A DNA stretch of 24,306 bases from JANQUM01 sp047630355 (GTDB taxonomy: Bacteria; Bacteroidota; Bacteroidia; Cytophagales; Spirosomataceae). The notes below the pieces were generated by a model that was not told the DNA's origin, made no database searches, and saw only the letters and a program-made list of their open reading frames with translations. Numbering within the stretch: the first letter of the stretch is position 1; each line of letters opens with the position of its first letter. Below are positions 23,720 through 24,306 of this stretch, piece after piece. The stretch covers positions 1 to 24,306 of the forward strand of contig JBLHXN010000049.1 in the NCBI GenBank assembly GCA_047630355.1, given 5' to 3'. Made by a program: the position numbers and the translations under genes.

Positions 23720-24306
23720 CTAGTTCAACTGCCAGTTTTTGATGGCGTTGGTCATTTTCTCAAATTCGATTAAGAAACCGTCGTGTCCGTAAGTGGAGTC
23801 AATTTCTTCGTAACTGGCATTCGGAATCAGTTCTGCTAAGGCAAATTGTTCTTCGGGAGGAAAAAGTAAATCGGTAGTTATTCCAATTACTAAAGTCTTT
23901 GCTATTATCCGATTTAAAGCCGCTTCTACGCTTTCCCGATTTCGACCCACATCGTGTGAATCAAACATTTTACTCAAAACCCAATACGAAAAAGCGTTGA
24001 AACGCTTCCTGATTTTCTCGCCTTGGTAATTTTGGTAGGTATTTGCCCGAAAGAAATCAAATTGACCATCGTCCCGTTGTTGCGTGCGGTTATACGTTTC
24101 GTAATTACGATAAGACAGAAGAGCGATAGAACGTGCTACTTTCATTCCTTCCACTCCGGCGTTTGGCTGGCGTTCCACCCAAGTCGGATCATTGGCAATT
24201 GCCATCCGCTGCGACTCGTTAAAAGCAATGCCCCAAGGGGAATGAACAGCATTCGTCGAAAAAAGAATTAAGTTTTTAAATAAATCAGGTTGTTGAATTG
24301 CCCATT
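23720..24306 (-). CDS. metX: Homoserine O-acetyltransferase, C-terminal part (cut by window end)
   Basis: MetX is an alpha/beta-hydrolase-fold enzyme that acetylates L-homoserine for methionine synthesis. The frame is open from the window edge at 24306 to TAG at 23720-23722, giving about 195 C-terminal residues. The start lies outside the window; the internal ATG at 24205 is not the start, because STNAVHSPWGIAFNESQRMA reads through it in frame, and that stretch matches the family. The C-terminal catalytic Asp is in GITTDLLFPPEEQ and the catalytic His in STYGHDGFLIEFEK, both intact. The nucleophile Ser lies beyond the edge. A related serine/homoserine acyltransferase activity cannot be excluded from this part alone. 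Confidence 0.92.
   Translation of the reverse strand, partial: WAIQQPDLFKNLILFSTNAVHSPWGIAFNESQRMAIANDPTWVERQPNAGVEGMKVARSIALLSYRNYETYNRTQQRDDGQFDFFRANTYQNYQGEKIRKRFNAFSYWVLSKMFDSHDVGRNRESVEAALNRIIAKTLVIGITTDLLFPPEEQFALAELIPNASYEEIDSTYGHDGFLIEFEKMTNAIKNWQLN

Noticed and set aside
23720..24205. Complete short hydrolase starting at the ATG at 24205
   Set aside because: The frame continues upstream with conserved MetX residues (HSPWGIAFNESQR) to the window edge, so the gene is simply cut.

Overview
The window is chromosomal DNA of a Bacteroidota bacterium. The evidence is the type IX secretion / gliding genes sprA and gldF, two DUF4199 membrane proteins, promoters of the TTG-n(~20)-TAnnTTTG type (clearest upstream of queA), weak Shine-Dalgarno signals, and exported proteins whose signal peptides end in Ala-Gln. 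The gene mix (gldF, a dihydroorotase-like gene, DUF4199, queA, ispD, metX) suggests a member of the Cytophagales, but that rank is an inference.

Layout. Positions 1-67 hold the N-terminus of a minus-strand gene of unknown identity, followed by about 500 bp of non-coding DNA with hairpins and a strong terminator. Enolase (minus strand, 579-1856) is divergent from an exported rhodanese-thioredoxin fusion (2103-2804). ruvA, the giant T9SS translocon gene sprA (2529 aa) and gcvH follow on the plus strand, with a 42-codon acidic minus-strand ORF between sprA and gcvH. Next come a dihydroorotase-like gene that has lost its His metal ligands, two DUF4199 membrane proteins, gldF overlapping a phzF-family gene by ATGA, and queA with its own promoter. 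After the accessory block described below, ispD and the 3' part of metX (minus strand, cut by the window end) finish the window.

The part that stands out is an accessory block of about 5.4 kb between queA and ispD (17431-22780). It contains a membrane-embedded LuxR-type regulator (signal peptide, short periplasmic part, seven transmembrane segments, C-terminal HTH) on the minus strand. Diverging from it are three plus-strand genes for exported fibre-like proteins: two paralogues with a phage-tail-fibre-like architecture, and one protein with 18 YadA-head-type 14-residue repeats ending in an S74 self-cleaving intramolecular chaperone. The divergent intergenic region carries two 18-bp palindromes with the same CACCCA-nn-TGGGTG core, spaced 22 bp centre to centre and abutting a predicted -7 box of the regulator. 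The block is bounded on both sides by almost identical terminator hairpins (34 of 35 bases the same). This reads as a self-contained surface-sensing and surface-fibre module inserted between housekeeping genes. The function of that module is inference; its architecture is visible in the sequence.

The remaining genes are core metabolism or informational genes (glycolysis, Holliday junction branch migration, glycine cleavage, queuosine, isoprenoid and methionine synthesis) interleaved with the secretion/motility genes sprA and gldF.
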